Below, one piece after another: positions 29,689-38,899 of a stretch of 40,388 nt of DNA. This DNA is from a virus. The translations under genes were made by a program, and so were the position numbers. The DNA lies in IMG/VR virus record IMGVR_UViG_3300027852_000087, positions 1 through 40,388 of that record. One strand, written 5' to 3'. The notes below the pieces were generated by a model. It did no database searches. It was not told the DNA's origin and worked only from the letters and a program-made list of their open reading frames with translations. Position 1 is the first letter of the stretch. Every line of letters begins with the position of its first letter.

Positions 29689-30741
29689 ATGATTCGTATA
29701 TTATTCGTATTGGTGCCCTTTGGGTTTTTGTCGGGCGGGCTGTTCACCAGAAGCCAAACAATTTCTTTTGTCTTGGCCGTGTTGATGGTTTACGCTGTCA
29801 ACATGGTCAAAGAAAGGGCGCTAATGCTTTTTGGCGTGTATGCTGTTTTATGGGTTATTGTTCAGCACTTGGCCGCGCTGCTTAATCCGGCGCTGATACC
29901 GATTTCGGGCGCCGCAATGAATCAGGCTATTTTCTTCATATTCGCATTTGCCATGTATGCGGCTGTTTCTCAATCAAGGGTAGATAATAATAGTTATTAC
30001 AATGCTATTTGTATAGCGGCTATTCTTCAAAGCCTTATCGGTGTGCTTCAAGTGTTCGGCATTGATCTTGTTATGATCATATTGCCGTTGTTTGTTGACT
30101 CCATAAAAGACTCACAGCTAGGCCGGGCTATTGGCACGCTTGGCAATTCAAATTTTTACGGTGGCTATATCGCAATATCGCTGCCGTTTTTCTTTAGAAA
30201 GCATTGGAAAAAGTTTATTCCATTATTGGTTTTTACGCTCGTTCCTTTGACTGAGGCTAAAATATCAAGCGCGGCAATTGCCGCAGCACTTACGGGAGTT
30301 ATTGTTTATTATCGTTTTTGGTGGGTAATTGGAGTTTCGCTCTTAGTATCAATAGGCGTTTTTATCTATGATTTTGAATCAATCATATCTCCCAGCCAGC
30401 GCCTTGCTTGGTGGGCAAGCACATGGCATAAAATAATCGCTTCACCAAAGACTTTTATGTTTGGATATGGCCCCGGAGTTGGCACCGGGTATGTTTTCCC
30501 TATTCATAACGAATGGCTTGAATGTATGTTTAATTTCGGTGCGGTTGGCGTGGTATTATTGGTTGCAGCCGTGGTACGGCTAACGGAAGGAAAGGACCTT
30601 ATTCTTGTTGCGGCTTTAATGGCTGCTTGCGTTAACTGCTTAGGTAATTATCCCATGCACTTAGCACCGTCCGCATTTTTAATTATAATCATCTTGGGCT
30701 TACTTGAAAGAACGAAAGGTAAAAAATGGCTGATTACTTAA
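29689..30741 (+). CDS. O-antigen ligase/polymerase-like membrane protein
   Basis: 350 residues with about nine to eleven hydrophobic segments. The segment FMFGYGPGVGTGYVFPIHNE (catalytic-type His at about residue 273), then WLECMFNFGAVGVVLL, matches the conserved loop of the O-antigen ligase/Wzy_C family, which transfers or joins O-polysaccharide in the bacterial inner membrane. Such a gene inside a structural operon is unusual; it would alter the host surface, for example blocking re-adsorption of phages. It overlaps the next gene by 16 bases. Confidence 0.8.
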   Translation: MIRILFVLVPFGFLSGGLFTRSQTISFVLAVLMVYAVNMVKERALMLFGVYAVLWVIVQHLAALLNPALIPISGAAMNQAIFFIFAFAMYAAVSQSRVDNNSYYNAICIAAILQSLIGVLQVFGIDLVMIILPLFVDSIKDSQLGRAIGTLGNSNFYGGYIAISLPFFFRKHWKKFIPLLVFTLVPLTEAKISSAAIAAALTGVIVYYRFWWVIGVSLLVSIGVFIYDFESIISPSQRLAWWASTWHKIIASPKTFMFGYGPGVGTGYVFPIHNEWLECMFNFGAVGVVLLVAAVVRLTEGKDLILVAALMAACVNCLGNYPMHLAPSAFLIIIILGLLERTKGKKWLIT

Positions 30742-31655
30742 CCTTTACAAACATATTAAACGCGGTTCAAAAAGCGTCCAGGGATAACCGGGCGTCAAAA
30801 CAGGACTACCATAAAAACACCATCAATATGGTTTACTTGTCCGAGATTTTAGCCGTTGATGATCTTCATCCTTTGCACTGGCTGATTGATTTTGATGATT
30901 CTTTGAGTAGCGTTGCACCGGCTACCATTACGGATATTACCGCAGCGGATCCCGGAGTTTTTACCACAGACGCGGCCCATGGTCATGTTGCCGGCAATAT
31001 CGTCGGCCTGTATGACATAGTGGGTACGACCGAGCTTAATAATCGTATTTTTAAAATCAATTCAGCGCCCAGCACGACAACATTTACGCTAATTGACATT
31101 AACAGTCTGGATGCCATAGACACAAGCGCGTTGACGGCATACACAAGCGGTGGCGCTGTCTTACATAGGGGTTTGACTTTGGCCACAACGGGAAAGGACG
31201 TTGACCGGGTTTTAAGGTGCAAATGGCACGGATACAATAAGTCGTTAATAAAAATCGGTCTTGACGAGTTGGAATCCAATACAGCCTTGATGGGTAGTTC
31301 ATCCGCCAGGCCCACAAGATACTTGCATAAAAAATCATATATCGAAGCGGGAACGGAATCTAATCAATTATTTTGGTATCCGGGTGCTGATGCTGCTTAT
31401 GATTTTAGATATTGGCTGCAAAAGCGAACGCCGAGGCTTATCGAGGGGTCCGACGTGCCGATGTTGCCTAAACAATTTCACTATAGTCTTATTTCTGGAA
31501 CCATGACCAGGGTTGTATCGTCTGGGGTTGAAACTGAAAACCCGCCTATCTGGCCGCAGGTTTACCAAGCCGAACTTGCCGGAATTTTAACTTATAACCA
31601 AAGGTATTGGGCGAAGATAGAACAAGAACAACAATCGTTTCCATATTTAATATAA
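30726..31655 (+). CDS. Neck / head-tail adaptor-like protein with FCCH-type insert
   Basis: 309 residues. N-terminus (LTFTNILNAVQKASRDNRAS) and C-terminus resemble adaptor proteins in this genome position. Residues about 68-147 form an insert with the pattern TITDITAADPGVFTTDAAHG, then VAGNIVGLYDIVGTTELNNR and FKINSAPSTTTFTLID, like the 'ubiquitin-activating E1 FCCH' beta domain often inserted in phage tail proteins. AAAGGT precedes the start. The adaptor role is inferred from position between capsid and tail-hub genes. Confidence 0.6.
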   Translation: MADYLTFTNILNAVQKASRDNRASKQDYHKNTINMVYLSEILAVDDLHPLHWLIDFDDSLSSVAPATITDITAADPGVFTTDAAHGHVAGNIVGLYDIVGTTELNNRIFKINSAPSTTTFTLIDINSLDAIDTSALTAYTSGGAVLHRGLTLATTGKDVDRVLRCKWHGYNKSLIKIGLDELESNTALMGSSSARPTRYLHKKSYIEAGTESNQLFWYPGADAAYDFRYWLQKRTPRLIEGSDVPMLPKQFHYSLISGTMTRVVSSGVETENPPIWPQVYQAELAGILTYNQRYWAKIEQEQQSFPYLI

Positions 31656-31670
31656 GGGGTTGATTTTATT

Positions 31671-34600
31671 ATGAAAAAATATTTAACAGCTGCTTTAATT
31701 TTAACCATGGCGCTTGTTTGTTTTAGCGGGTCGATAAGTGCGGAAGCGCTAAGGCCTTTTACCTTTCCCTTTATTGGCAAGTGGGAACCATCCTCAGATC
31801 CGCTGCTTATTGGCGAAAACGGGTTTCAGGATATTCAGAACTTACGCAGGAACGGGCTAATGCTGAAAGGCGTTAGCGGCCATACGAAAATAAACACCAG
31901 TGTAATAAGCACAACTTATTCAAATATAAGATCAGCCTATCACTTTGTAAAAGACCAGCCAGCAGAATCTCATGTTTTAGTCGTTGCAACTGATTCAACC
32001 GGATCAAACTACAAGTTAATGCAAAACGAAACGGCTATCCCGGACCAGGGGAATTTTAGCGCAACCGTTTTAAAAGAGTTTTCAAGTGGTGCAAACGAAG
32101 GATTGTTCAGCAAGGCACCGCAGGGCAACGTTATTGCCTGTAACGGCGAGGAGTCTCTAGTTTGGGGTGGCGACGAGCTTAAGACAACCGCTTTTATTAA
32201 TTACAATCCTGACGAATCTTTTAAATATAATTATACTTTTGCCGTTAATAATACCTCAAGCGTGAGTCCGTATGTTGCGAACCTGTCTTATGTTTCTGGT
32301 GGCATTGATGAAAATACGGTTTTGATGATTGATTTCGACAATGAGGCTGTTGATGCGTCTACTTCTGGACATACTGTAACCGTTTCAGGTATGACATATA
32401 GTTCTAGTTACCCGGTTTTCGGGTCGCACTCTGGCTATTTTGACGGAAACGATTATATATCAGTGCCGGATCATGCCGATTTTGATTTCTCTGATGGCAC
32501 TTTTTCTATTGACTACAGAGGTCGCATGACAAATGTTGGCTCAGATAGAATAATTTATTATCAGGAGTCTGGGGCAACGGATTATATCAAGGTGCTGTTT
32601 GAGGATACGGGTGATAAAATATCGCTGATTATTCAAGAGGCGGGTGTTGAGGTTGTTAAGATAAGCTCTTCAACCCTTATTGTTAATACTTTTTACCATA
32701 TTAAGTTCGTTGAGAATGGCGATAGTTGGTATTGTTTTGTAGATGGTAAATTAAAAGGAAGTTTAACAGATACGGATAGAGCCGCGAATTATACAGGAGT
32801 AGTTTATATTGGCGACAACGCCACAACCGCTGGCATGCTTGGCCAGCTAGATGAGTTTAGAGTGTCTAAGTCAGCAAGGCACATTTCATTTTTTGAAATC
32901 CCATCGGAAGCTTATACTGATAGCGGCGAAATTTGTTATTTGTATATAGGATCACCTAGACAACTTGACGGATTTAAGCTTTATGTTTCAACCGCAAATG
33001 ATCAGACAAGCTCAATGACTGTTTATAATTGGGGTGGTACCGATTGGGATTTATGCACAAATATTATAGATGGCACAGCCAGTGGAGGCGTAAGCTTGGC
33101 ACAAACCGGATCTGTTACGTTTGACAGTACGGTAAGCACAGCCAAGCAAAGGGTAATAAACAACATGGCTTTGTATTTTTACAAGGTTATAATTGACGAC
33201 ATAAGCAGTACGACAGCTATTTATTATTCAACAGTAAGCGCTCCCATCCAGCCAATCAAAGATGTTTGGAACGCTTCAAACAGTATTCCGGTTTCAGCAA
33301 AGGCATGGGACGATAGCGCATCGTTGTGGCTAGAATACTCTGACGAAGTTGTTGACGATACAACCACCTATTATTTTAATTTAGATGATTTTACAACGTC
33401 GGATTATATGGTTATTGGCTTTATAGAGCCGCAACAAGGTTTTTATTTTAGGATTGCCGCTGGGAAGGGGAATTCAACCGCAAATACGGTAATGTCAATT
33501 AATTATTGGGCTGGCAATTCATGGGTTTCAGTTGGGCCTCTATCAGATGGCACAGCCAGCGGCACGGTAAGCCTGGCGCAAAGCGGCGCCATAACTTTTA
33601 CGCCCGTAACCCATGGGAGCGAATTTTTAAAAGAAATCAATGACGAACTCGGCCTGTATTATTATGCAATATCATTTGACGCAACTCTTGATGCAGAAGT
33701 TGAGGTATATAATATCGGCGGGATTGTTGCCCCGTACACAATTGGCGGGTATAAAATACCTGTTTTATTTCAAGGCCGATCTTTATTGTTGAACGAAAAG
33801 TCAGGAATGAAAAATAAAATGATCTGGTCTGCCTATAACACGCCCGACGTTTGGAACGGCACAGATTCAGGGATAACTTATTTTGGTGATGAACGGGAAA
33901 TCGTAGCTGCAGGAACTATTTATAATCTTTTTAGAACGGAAGGGTTTGAGCAACTTATTGTTTGTAAAACAGATGAAACATACAGGATTAGCGGGAATGG
34001 TCCAGAGCAATGGCAAATGACGCGAATGTCTGACAATGTGGGATGTATTGCCCCGCACTCTATGGTTGCTTGTGAAGCAGCTAGGACAGACGAAGAACTG
34101 CAAAAGAATATAATTATATGGCAAACCGACAGCGGAGTCGTTAAGACAGATGGCGCGTTTATAGAGTCTATAAGTAATGATATTTCGTGTTATTGGGATA
34201 GAAACGATGCAAGGGCCATTCCAACGGACAGGCTGAAAGACTCATACGGATCATATGATAAAAACTTAAATGTATATAAGCTTTTAATAAGCAGCGGAGC
34301 CGGGCAGACGACCCATAATGTCGAGCTTGAATTCTCCCTGGAAACAGGTGAATGGACAAAGCTATATCGAGAAAACGGAACCGGTGCAAATCCATATCAA
34401 ACCATTTTCAAAGTGGAAGATACTGACGGCAAATCGTATACCCTTGGAACCACCGATGAAGGGACTGTTTACCGAACAGAGAACAGCGCAACATGGAACG
34501 GAACAGCTATTGAACAGTATGTTCAAACAAAGGATTTAATGCTTGACTCGGAACAGCCGTTTTTTAAAAATACGACTATCGAGCTTATTCGATTTATCTA

Positions 34601-34946
34601 TGAACAAAAAACGGCGACTGAAACAATTTATGAAGTTGACGCTGACGGAAATCATGTTGTTGATGCTGACGGAGATTGGATAATAGTAACGCCTGGCGAA
34701 TCAATTACCTTAACGCATTATGCTGACAGAGTAATCACAACGGATGCAACTTATAATCAGGACGTCCCGGAAAGAATCGACTATGTAAATGGGCCGATAG
34801 ATACGCAATCATGCATGCTTGGACCGGCTTTGATACACAGTTTTAAAATAAGCTCTGAGGTTTCAACCGTCACAGACGGCATGGAAATATCAGGGCTTGG
34901 CCTGTATTTTAGAAGCGATGATACAATAACCATGGACTTTGACTAA
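31671..34946 (+). CDS. Large tail-hub protein with signal peptide and LamG-like domain
   Basis: 1091 residues. An N-terminal signal-like segment (MKKYLTAALILTMALVCFSG) precedes a repetitive start (RPFTFPFIGKWEPSSDPLLI). A LamG-like jelly-roll lies at about 213-415 (for example SGYFDGNDYISVPDHADFDF). Two related modules follow at about 443-512 and 606-668 (each with DGTASG, SLAQ-SG). The C-terminal half has hub features (IWSAYNTPDVWNGTDSGI, then YRISGNGPEQWQMTRMSDN) like P22 gp10 or T7 gp12 nozzle proteins. Carbohydrate binding is plausible for the LamG domain. Confidence 0.65.
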   Translation: MKKYLTAALILTMALVCFSGSISAEALRPFTFPFIGKWEPSSDPLLIGENGFQDIQNLRRNGLMLKGVSGHTKINTSVISTTYSNIRSAYHFVKDQPAESHVLVVATDSTGSNYKLMQNETAIPDQGNFSATVLKEFSSGANEGLFSKAPQGNVIACNGEESLVWGGDELKTTAFINYNPDESFKYNYTFAVNNTSSVSPYVANLSYVSGGIDENTVLMIDFDNEAVDASTSGHTVTVSGMTYSSSYPVFGSHSGYFDGNDYISVPDHADFDFSDGTFSIDYRGRMTNVGSDRIIYYQESGATDYIKVLFEDTGDKISLIIQEAGVEVVKISSSTLIVNTFYHIKFVENGDSWYCFVDGKLKGSLTDTDRAANYTGVVYIGDNATTAGMLGQLDEFRVSKSARHISFFEIPSEAYTDSGEICYLYIGSPRQLDGFKLYVSTANDQTSSMTVYNWGGTDWDLCTNIIDGTASGGVSLAQTGSVTFDSTVSTAKQRVINNMALYFYKVIIDDISSTTAIYYSTVSAPIQPIKDVWNASNSIPVSAKAWDDSASLWLEYSDEVVDDTTTYYFNLDDFTTSDYMVIGFIEPQQGFYFRIAAGKGNSTANTVMSINYWAGNSWVSVGPLSDGTASGTVSLAQSGAITFTPVTHGSEFLKEINDELGLYYYAISFDATLDAEVEVYNIGGIVAPYTIGGYKIPVLFQGRSLLLNEKSGMKNKMIWSAYNTPDVWNGTDSGITYFGDEREIVAAGTIYNLFRTEGFEQLIVCKTDETYRISGNGPEQWQMTRMSDNVGCIAPHSMVACEAARTDEELQKNIIIWQTDSGVVKTDGAFIESISNDISCYWDRNDARAIPTDRLKDSYGSYDKNLNVYKLLISSGAGQTTHNVELEFSLETGEWTKLYRENGTGANPYQTIFKVEDTDGKSYTLGTTDEGTVYRTENSATWNGTAIEQYVQTKDLMLDSEQPFFKNTTIELIRFIYEQKTATETIYEVDADGNHVVDADGDWIIVTPGESITLTHYADRVITTDATYNQDVPERIDYVNGPIDTQSCMLGPALIHSFKISSEVSTVTDGMEISGLGLYFRSDDTITMDFD

Positions 34947-35110
34947 AACAAAGGAGTTAACGCCTCAATGTTTTGGATAACAAAAGATAGAGTGCTCCCA
35001 GCATTATCGACGGCGGTATGCAAAACCTCTTCCCTAATGTTTTTGTTATTAAAAAAGCCGCATGACGCAATAAGCGTAAAAATGAATAGTGTTACAATTA
35101 GTTTTTTCAT
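34943..35110 (-). CDS. Small lipoprotein, candidate moron
   Basis: 55 residues on the opposite strand to all surrounding late genes. The N-terminus is a lipoprotein signal (MKKLIVTLFIFTLIASCG, lipobox LIASC). The mature part begins GFFNNKNIREEVLHTAVDNA. It has its own near-consensus promoter placing the start about 6 bases after the -10, so the message would be leaderless. Phage lipoproteins of this kind often block superinfection by binding outer-membrane receptors. A competing plus-strand frame of 51 codons (34968-35123) with AAGGAG upstream has no such features. Confidence 0.65.
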   Translation of the reverse strand: MKKLIVTLFIFTLIASCGFFNNKNIREEVLHTAVDNAGSTLSFVIQNIEALTPLF

Positions 35111-35116
35111 GGGTGT

Positions 35117-35145
35117 ATTGTAAATATGTGAAATTGATATGTCAA
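35117..35145 (-). promoter_or_regulatory. Promoter of the minus-strand lipoprotein
   Basis: On the minus strand TTGACA (35140-35145), exactly 17 bases, then TACAAT (35117-35122). ATG follows 6 bases after the -10, where transcription would start. The -35 overlaps the start of the plus-strand 35139 gene. Confidence 0.7.
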
Positions 35146-35654
35146 CAATAATAAAATATGAAATGATTAATGGCTTGCCGACGCTTTCAAATCGTTATAT
35201 AGAAAAACTATATCTAAACATGCGTAAAGATAGGACATTTTACAGGGTGTTTTATGATGTTAATCCTAATCAGTTCGGCATTATTGAGTTTGTGGATTTT
35301 TTCAGGAATATCGCAAGTCTCTGGGTATCGATAGATGATGATGGTAGTACGGAAGCAATGGTATGGCTGACAGATATTTGTCCGAAAAAAGCTGAGATAC
35401 ATTTTAATGTGTTTAAAAAATATTGGGGAAATAGTCAGCTTGTGGTTGAATCTATTTTTAATCATGTTTTTAATTTAAAGATAAACAATGAATATATTTT
35501 TAATCTTCTTTGCGGATATATACCAATAACAAATACTCTGGCTTTAAAAGCTGCTATTGTACATATGGAAATAATAGCTGAAATTCCAAATTATTGTTGG
35601 ATATTTAACGAACAAAAAAGCATACCAGCTACGCTGCTGGCAAGGAGGCGATAA
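35139..35654 (+). CDS. GNAT-like or gp14-like virion assembly protein
   Basis: 171 residues. FVDFFRNIASLWVSIDDDGS, then TEAMVWLTDICPKKAEIHFN and FNLLCGYIPITNTLALKAA, give the strand-helix order of a GNAT-fold protein. P22 and relatives carry a comparable small gene (gp14) upstream of their ejection-protein genes. Whether it acetylates anything is unclear; the role may be structural. No strong ribosome-binding site is seen. Confidence 0.45.
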   Translation: MSTIIKYEMINGLPTLSNRYIEKLYLNMRKDRTFYRVFYDVNPNQFGIIEFVDFFRNIASLWVSIDDDGSTEAMVWLTDICPKKAEIHFNVFKKYWGNSQLVVESIFNHVFNLKINNEYIFNLLCGYIPITNTLALKAAIVHMEIIAEIPNYCWIFNEQKSIPATLLARRR

Positions 35655-37115
35655 ATGGGTAGTGGAGGAGGGGGCAATAGAAGCCCTGGCGTTGGAAGTC
35701 TAGGTGGTGGTAACGCTAGTATGAATGGTTTTAGTATGGGTGGATCTAATATCGGTGGCGCCAGGAGTGACAGCGCATTTGGAACGCCAAGGGGTAGTTC
35801 TGATGCTGGCCCTGTTGTTGGAGGTAATGGTTACACGTCGTTTGTTCCAGGGCCTGCTTTTGCTTTTGACTCAACCGGCGACGGTTTTGTGGATAATGGT
35901 AACGTGGCTCCTCCGCTGGCTAGTGCGGCAGCGGTTGCTTATCGAATGAAATATGGCGCGGCGCCTTATGGCTACCCGTCCGAAGCGGGGATGCTGCCAA
36001 GCGGAACCGCTTTTAATTATATGAATAGCGAGGACAGAGCAGGCGTTTTGAAAGAGGCCATAGGCGCAAGATCCCTTATGGGCGATTGGGGAACGATGGA
36101 TAAGGTTGGTCAATTTGCCGCGAAAACAGGAATTCCGTTGGCTGTAAAAGCCGGAGTTGCGGCCATGCCTGGCGTCGGCCCGTCCGCAAGCATAGCCGGG
36201 ATGATTCCAGGACTGTTGGCGTCAGGTACATTTAGTTGGGGTGCAGACAAGCTTGCAAAAAAGATGGGCGAATCAGTGGCTTATGGGTTGGCGTCAGGGA
36301 ATTGGTCTAAGGGGTCTATGTTAAAAAATTATGGCGCGCAAAATTCAACAATATCAAAATCGGACAATCAGCCGAAAAAATTCAATCTTCCGCCCATGCA
36401 AGAATATTCGCCTGGTGGACAATCCGACGAGCCGATAGGCTGGCGAACTTCCTTTGGCGTTATCACTCCTGATATATATAGACAATTAATGTCTAATGAT
36501 GGTGAGTTTGGTGTCCCTATTGATTTTATTACCGGAAATCCTGGGGAAAGCCCACGCTATACTGGATCGGCAGGAATGGGCGGCTCTACAGGGGTTTTCG
36601 GCGGTAGCTATTTAAAAGATACAAGGGATATGTATAATTCTCACATGAAGGCTATGCTGGGGGTCCAAGGTCAAATAGAAGGAGTGCCTGAATACAGGAA
36701 AGTACCTACCGGACGAGACTACATGGGTCGAGGAAAAGCCGCTGGAACGATTGATTATTATAAGCAAAAACAAAGGGTTGGGTATTCAAAAAAGTATGAA
36801 AACTTAATGAATCAACTTGGCGTGTTTATTGACACTACGGGCAGCGGCAAGACGGGAGCTGGATGGTCTAAGCGAAATCCAGAACATTTTGGAACTATTT
36901 TTAAGAAAGGCAAGCCTGAACCTGTGTTTATGAGAGACGCTGAAACTGATGAATTTGTTTTGAATCCATTATATTTAGAAAAATATAATACCAACCAGCC
37001 ACAATCTCCGCCGACCGGTTCGTTCGTAAGCAAATTGGAATCAAACCGCACGAAGCGTTCACGGCAGCAGCTTGGAGCGGTTAAAACTAATATAAGCAGA
37101 ATAAGGGTAACATAA
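35655..37115 (+). CDS. Gly-rich internal (ejection) protein
   Basis: 486 residues. The N-terminal 60 residues are Gly/Ser-rich and probably flexible. A hydrophobic stretch at about 155-195 (AVKAGVAAMPGVGPSASIAG, then MIPGLLASG) could cross a membrane. The remainder is mixed, with a basic C-terminus. Position after the gp14-like gene and before two more unnamed genes mirrors the P22 ejection block (14-7-20-16). Function is inferred from position and composition. Confidence 0.5.
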   Translation: MGSGGGGNRSPGVGSLGGGNASMNGFSMGGSNIGGARSDSAFGTPRGSSDAGPVVGGNGYTSFVPGPAFAFDSTGDGFVDNGNVAPPLASAAAVAYRMKYGAAPYGYPSEAGMLPSGTAFNYMNSEDRAGVLKEAIGARSLMGDWGTMDKVGQFAAKTGIPLAVKAGVAAMPGVGPSASIAGMIPGLLASGTFSWGADKLAKKMGESVAYGLASGNWSKGSMLKNYGAQNSTISKSDNQPKKFNLPPMQEYSPGGQSDEPIGWRTSFGVITPDIYRQLMSNDGEFGVPIDFITGNPGESPRYTGSAGMGGSTGVFGGSYLKDTRDMYNSHMKAMLGVQGQIEGVPEYRKVPTGRDYMGRGKAAGTIDYYKQKQRVGYSKKYENLMNQLGVFIDTTGSGKTGAGWSKRNPEHFGTIFKKGKPEPVFMRDAETDEFVLNPLYLEKYNTNQPQSPPTGSFVSKLESNRTKRSRQQLGAVKTNISRIRVT

Positions 37116-37127
37116 AAAGGTGACAAG

Positions 37128-37883
37128 ATGCACGCAACATTTATAGACGCTTTACAATCGGCAAGGGCAAAACGGAATATGTCAGGTATGCCAATGGCCC
37201 CAGCAGAGACAAGAGACATTGCGGCTGGCTTTGCAGAGGGTGCAAGTGATCGGCTACGGGCCGATACCGTCGCTAACCAAAATCAGCAGCAGATAGATAT
37301 GTCGCAGCAGCATAATAATCGAATGTATGGCATTGCAAAAAGCCGGATGGAACAAGACAATGAAACGAACTGGCAAGACTACGCCTTGCCACTGGCGGGC
37401 GCATTTGCCGGGTCGGAGGTCGGCAGCGAAATGATTGGCGGAGCTATTGATTATGCCGTTAAGGGAGCCACCAGCGTTGTTTCCAGTATTGCAAAGGCCA
37501 CATGGATCTGTACGGAGGTTAAAGATAAAAATGGAATGTCTGACTTATTGTGGGACGGGCTAAAGCCTTTTCGGGCATATTGCAAAAAAGAGCATCCTAT
37601 TTGGTTTTATTATTATTTAGCCATTGGCCCGGCGCTTATTGAGGCTATCAATAATGACCCGGATAGGAACAAAACATATGCGGATCTTAAAAGAGAACTT
37701 ATCGCGCCAGTGGTTATGAACACACGATGCGGTAAACCGGAATGTGCCTTTGAACTATACCGCGATACGGTTATGTCTTTAATAGTAGCGTACAGGCCAG
37801 ATATGCTCACAACAACGACACATATCGACAACGCAGACACCAAGGCCGAGCCAAAACTTGCGGCTGGAAAGGATGGCAACTAA
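37128..37883 (+). CDS. Internal (ejection) protein
   Basis: 251 residues. A helical, Gln/Ala/Arg-rich N-terminus (RLRADTVANQNQQQIDMSQQ) is followed by an Ala/Gly hydrophobic segment (YALPLAGAFAGSEVGSEMIG). A C-terminal domain begins WICTEVKDKNGMSDLLWDG and contains FRAYCKKEHPIWFYYYLAIG, a pattern common to phage internal proteins. The next gene starts on its stop (TAATG). Confidence 0.5.
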   Translation: MHATFIDALQSARAKRNMSGMPMAPAETRDIAAGFAEGASDRLRADTVANQNQQQIDMSQQHNNRMYGIAKSRMEQDNETNWQDYALPLAGAFAGSEVGSEMIGGAIDYAVKGATSVVSSIAKATWICTEVKDKNGMSDLLWDGLKPFRAYCKKEHPIWFYYYLAIGPALIEAINNDPDRNKTYADLKRELIAPVVMNTRCGKPECAFELYRDTVMSLIVAYRPDMLTTTTHIDNADTKAEPKLAAGKDGN

Positions 37884-38899
37884 TGAATGATTATTACATT
37901 CCGCCAAGGACCAGGAATATTGACCGGGTAAATTCGGGGATCGACGCATTTAAGGCGACCAGCGCCGCTACTTTGAGCAACAAGGAAAGAAAATCAAGGG
38001 AGCGAATATCTAGCAATCAATTGGCATTTGAAAATAAAAAGTTTGGCGTTGAACAGGACATGGCGGGCGAACACTTGGCGTTAACCAGGAGGGGCCAGGA
38101 TATTACATCACGCGGTCAAGATGTTCAAATGCGCGGGCAAGATATGGCTCATGAACAGGCAATTGCAGAAATGCCAGAGTATGCTAAAAAGCTTGCCCCA
38201 AGCCAGGTAATGAAAACACAGACTGAGCTTTTAAAGGCTTTTGGCCCGGACACCCTAAAACACATGAAGCCGTTTGTTAGTTATTTTGAGGATCTTGTCA
38301 AGGCTGGCGTTACAAAGGGCGAGGCGTATCAGTCGGCCAGAAATTCTTTTGACACCACGCTTGGCCCAGCATTGAAAAAGGGATTTACAGACGCCTGGGA
38401 GCAGGGCATTAAAAAAGATGCTAGCTTTGGAGAAACACAACAGGGTCAAGCAATTCAAAACGCCCTTGACGGATTGGCCGCCGAGGGGCCGGGAATTATA
38501 GACGGCTTTTTCGGTGAAACGAAAAGGTCTATTGATATGGAGCGCGCAAAGCAAGAGGCAAAGAACAAGTTTGCCATTGAAGCGCCGTATAAGCTGGCAA
38601 GCGCATTGAGATCGTTAACGCATGACAAAGATGGCAAACCGCTTGAAGACGTATCAACGCAGCAACTTGAGGGGTTGAGGCAGACGGCAAATCAGCTTGG
38701 TTACGACATAAAGATTATTGATTTCCCGGAGGTTGACACAGCAGGGTTTAACGATAAACCCTTAAAAATGCCCATGCTCATACCGGCTGGGTCTGGTGGC
38801 CAAATAAAGGCGTCCGATATAAAAACCCTGCTAATAAATGACTATGGAATGTCGGACAGCGAAGCAAATAAATACATTGACGCTCTTATGGGTAAATAA
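37883..38899 (+). CDS. Internal (ejection) protein, helical
   Basis: 338 residues, largely helical. The N-terminal part has Gln/Asp/Arg repeats (LTRRGQDITSRGQDVQMRGQ). A long helix-rich middle follows (KQEAKNKFAIEAPYKLASAL). The C-terminus has a small beta segment (PLKMPMLIPAGSGGQIKASD). Its stop overlaps the start of the polyvalent protein gene. The block of four such genes before the tail fibre fits ejected proteins. Confidence 0.5.
   Translation: MNDYYIPPRTRNIDRVNSGIDAFKATSAATLSNKERKSRERISSNQLAFENKKFGVEQDMAGEHLALTRRGQDITSRGQDVQMRGQDMAHEQAIAEMPEYAKKLAPSQVMKTQTELLKAFGPDTLKHMKPFVSYFEDLVKAGVTKGEAYQSARNSFDTTLGPALKKGFTDAWEQGIKKDASFGETQQGQAIQNALDGLAAEGPGIIDGFFGETKRSIDMERAKQEAKNKFAIEAPYKLASALRSLTHDKDGKPLEDVSTQQLEGLRQTANQLGYDIKIIDFPEVDTAGFNDKPLKMPMLIPAGSGGQIKASDIKTLLINDYGMSDSEANKYIDALMGK

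Noticed and set aside
34968-35123. Plus-strand 51-codon frame with AAGGAG upstream
   Set aside because: Overlaps the minus-strand lipoprotein, which has a clear lipobox and promoter; the plus product has no recognisable feature. Kept as a possible alternative only.
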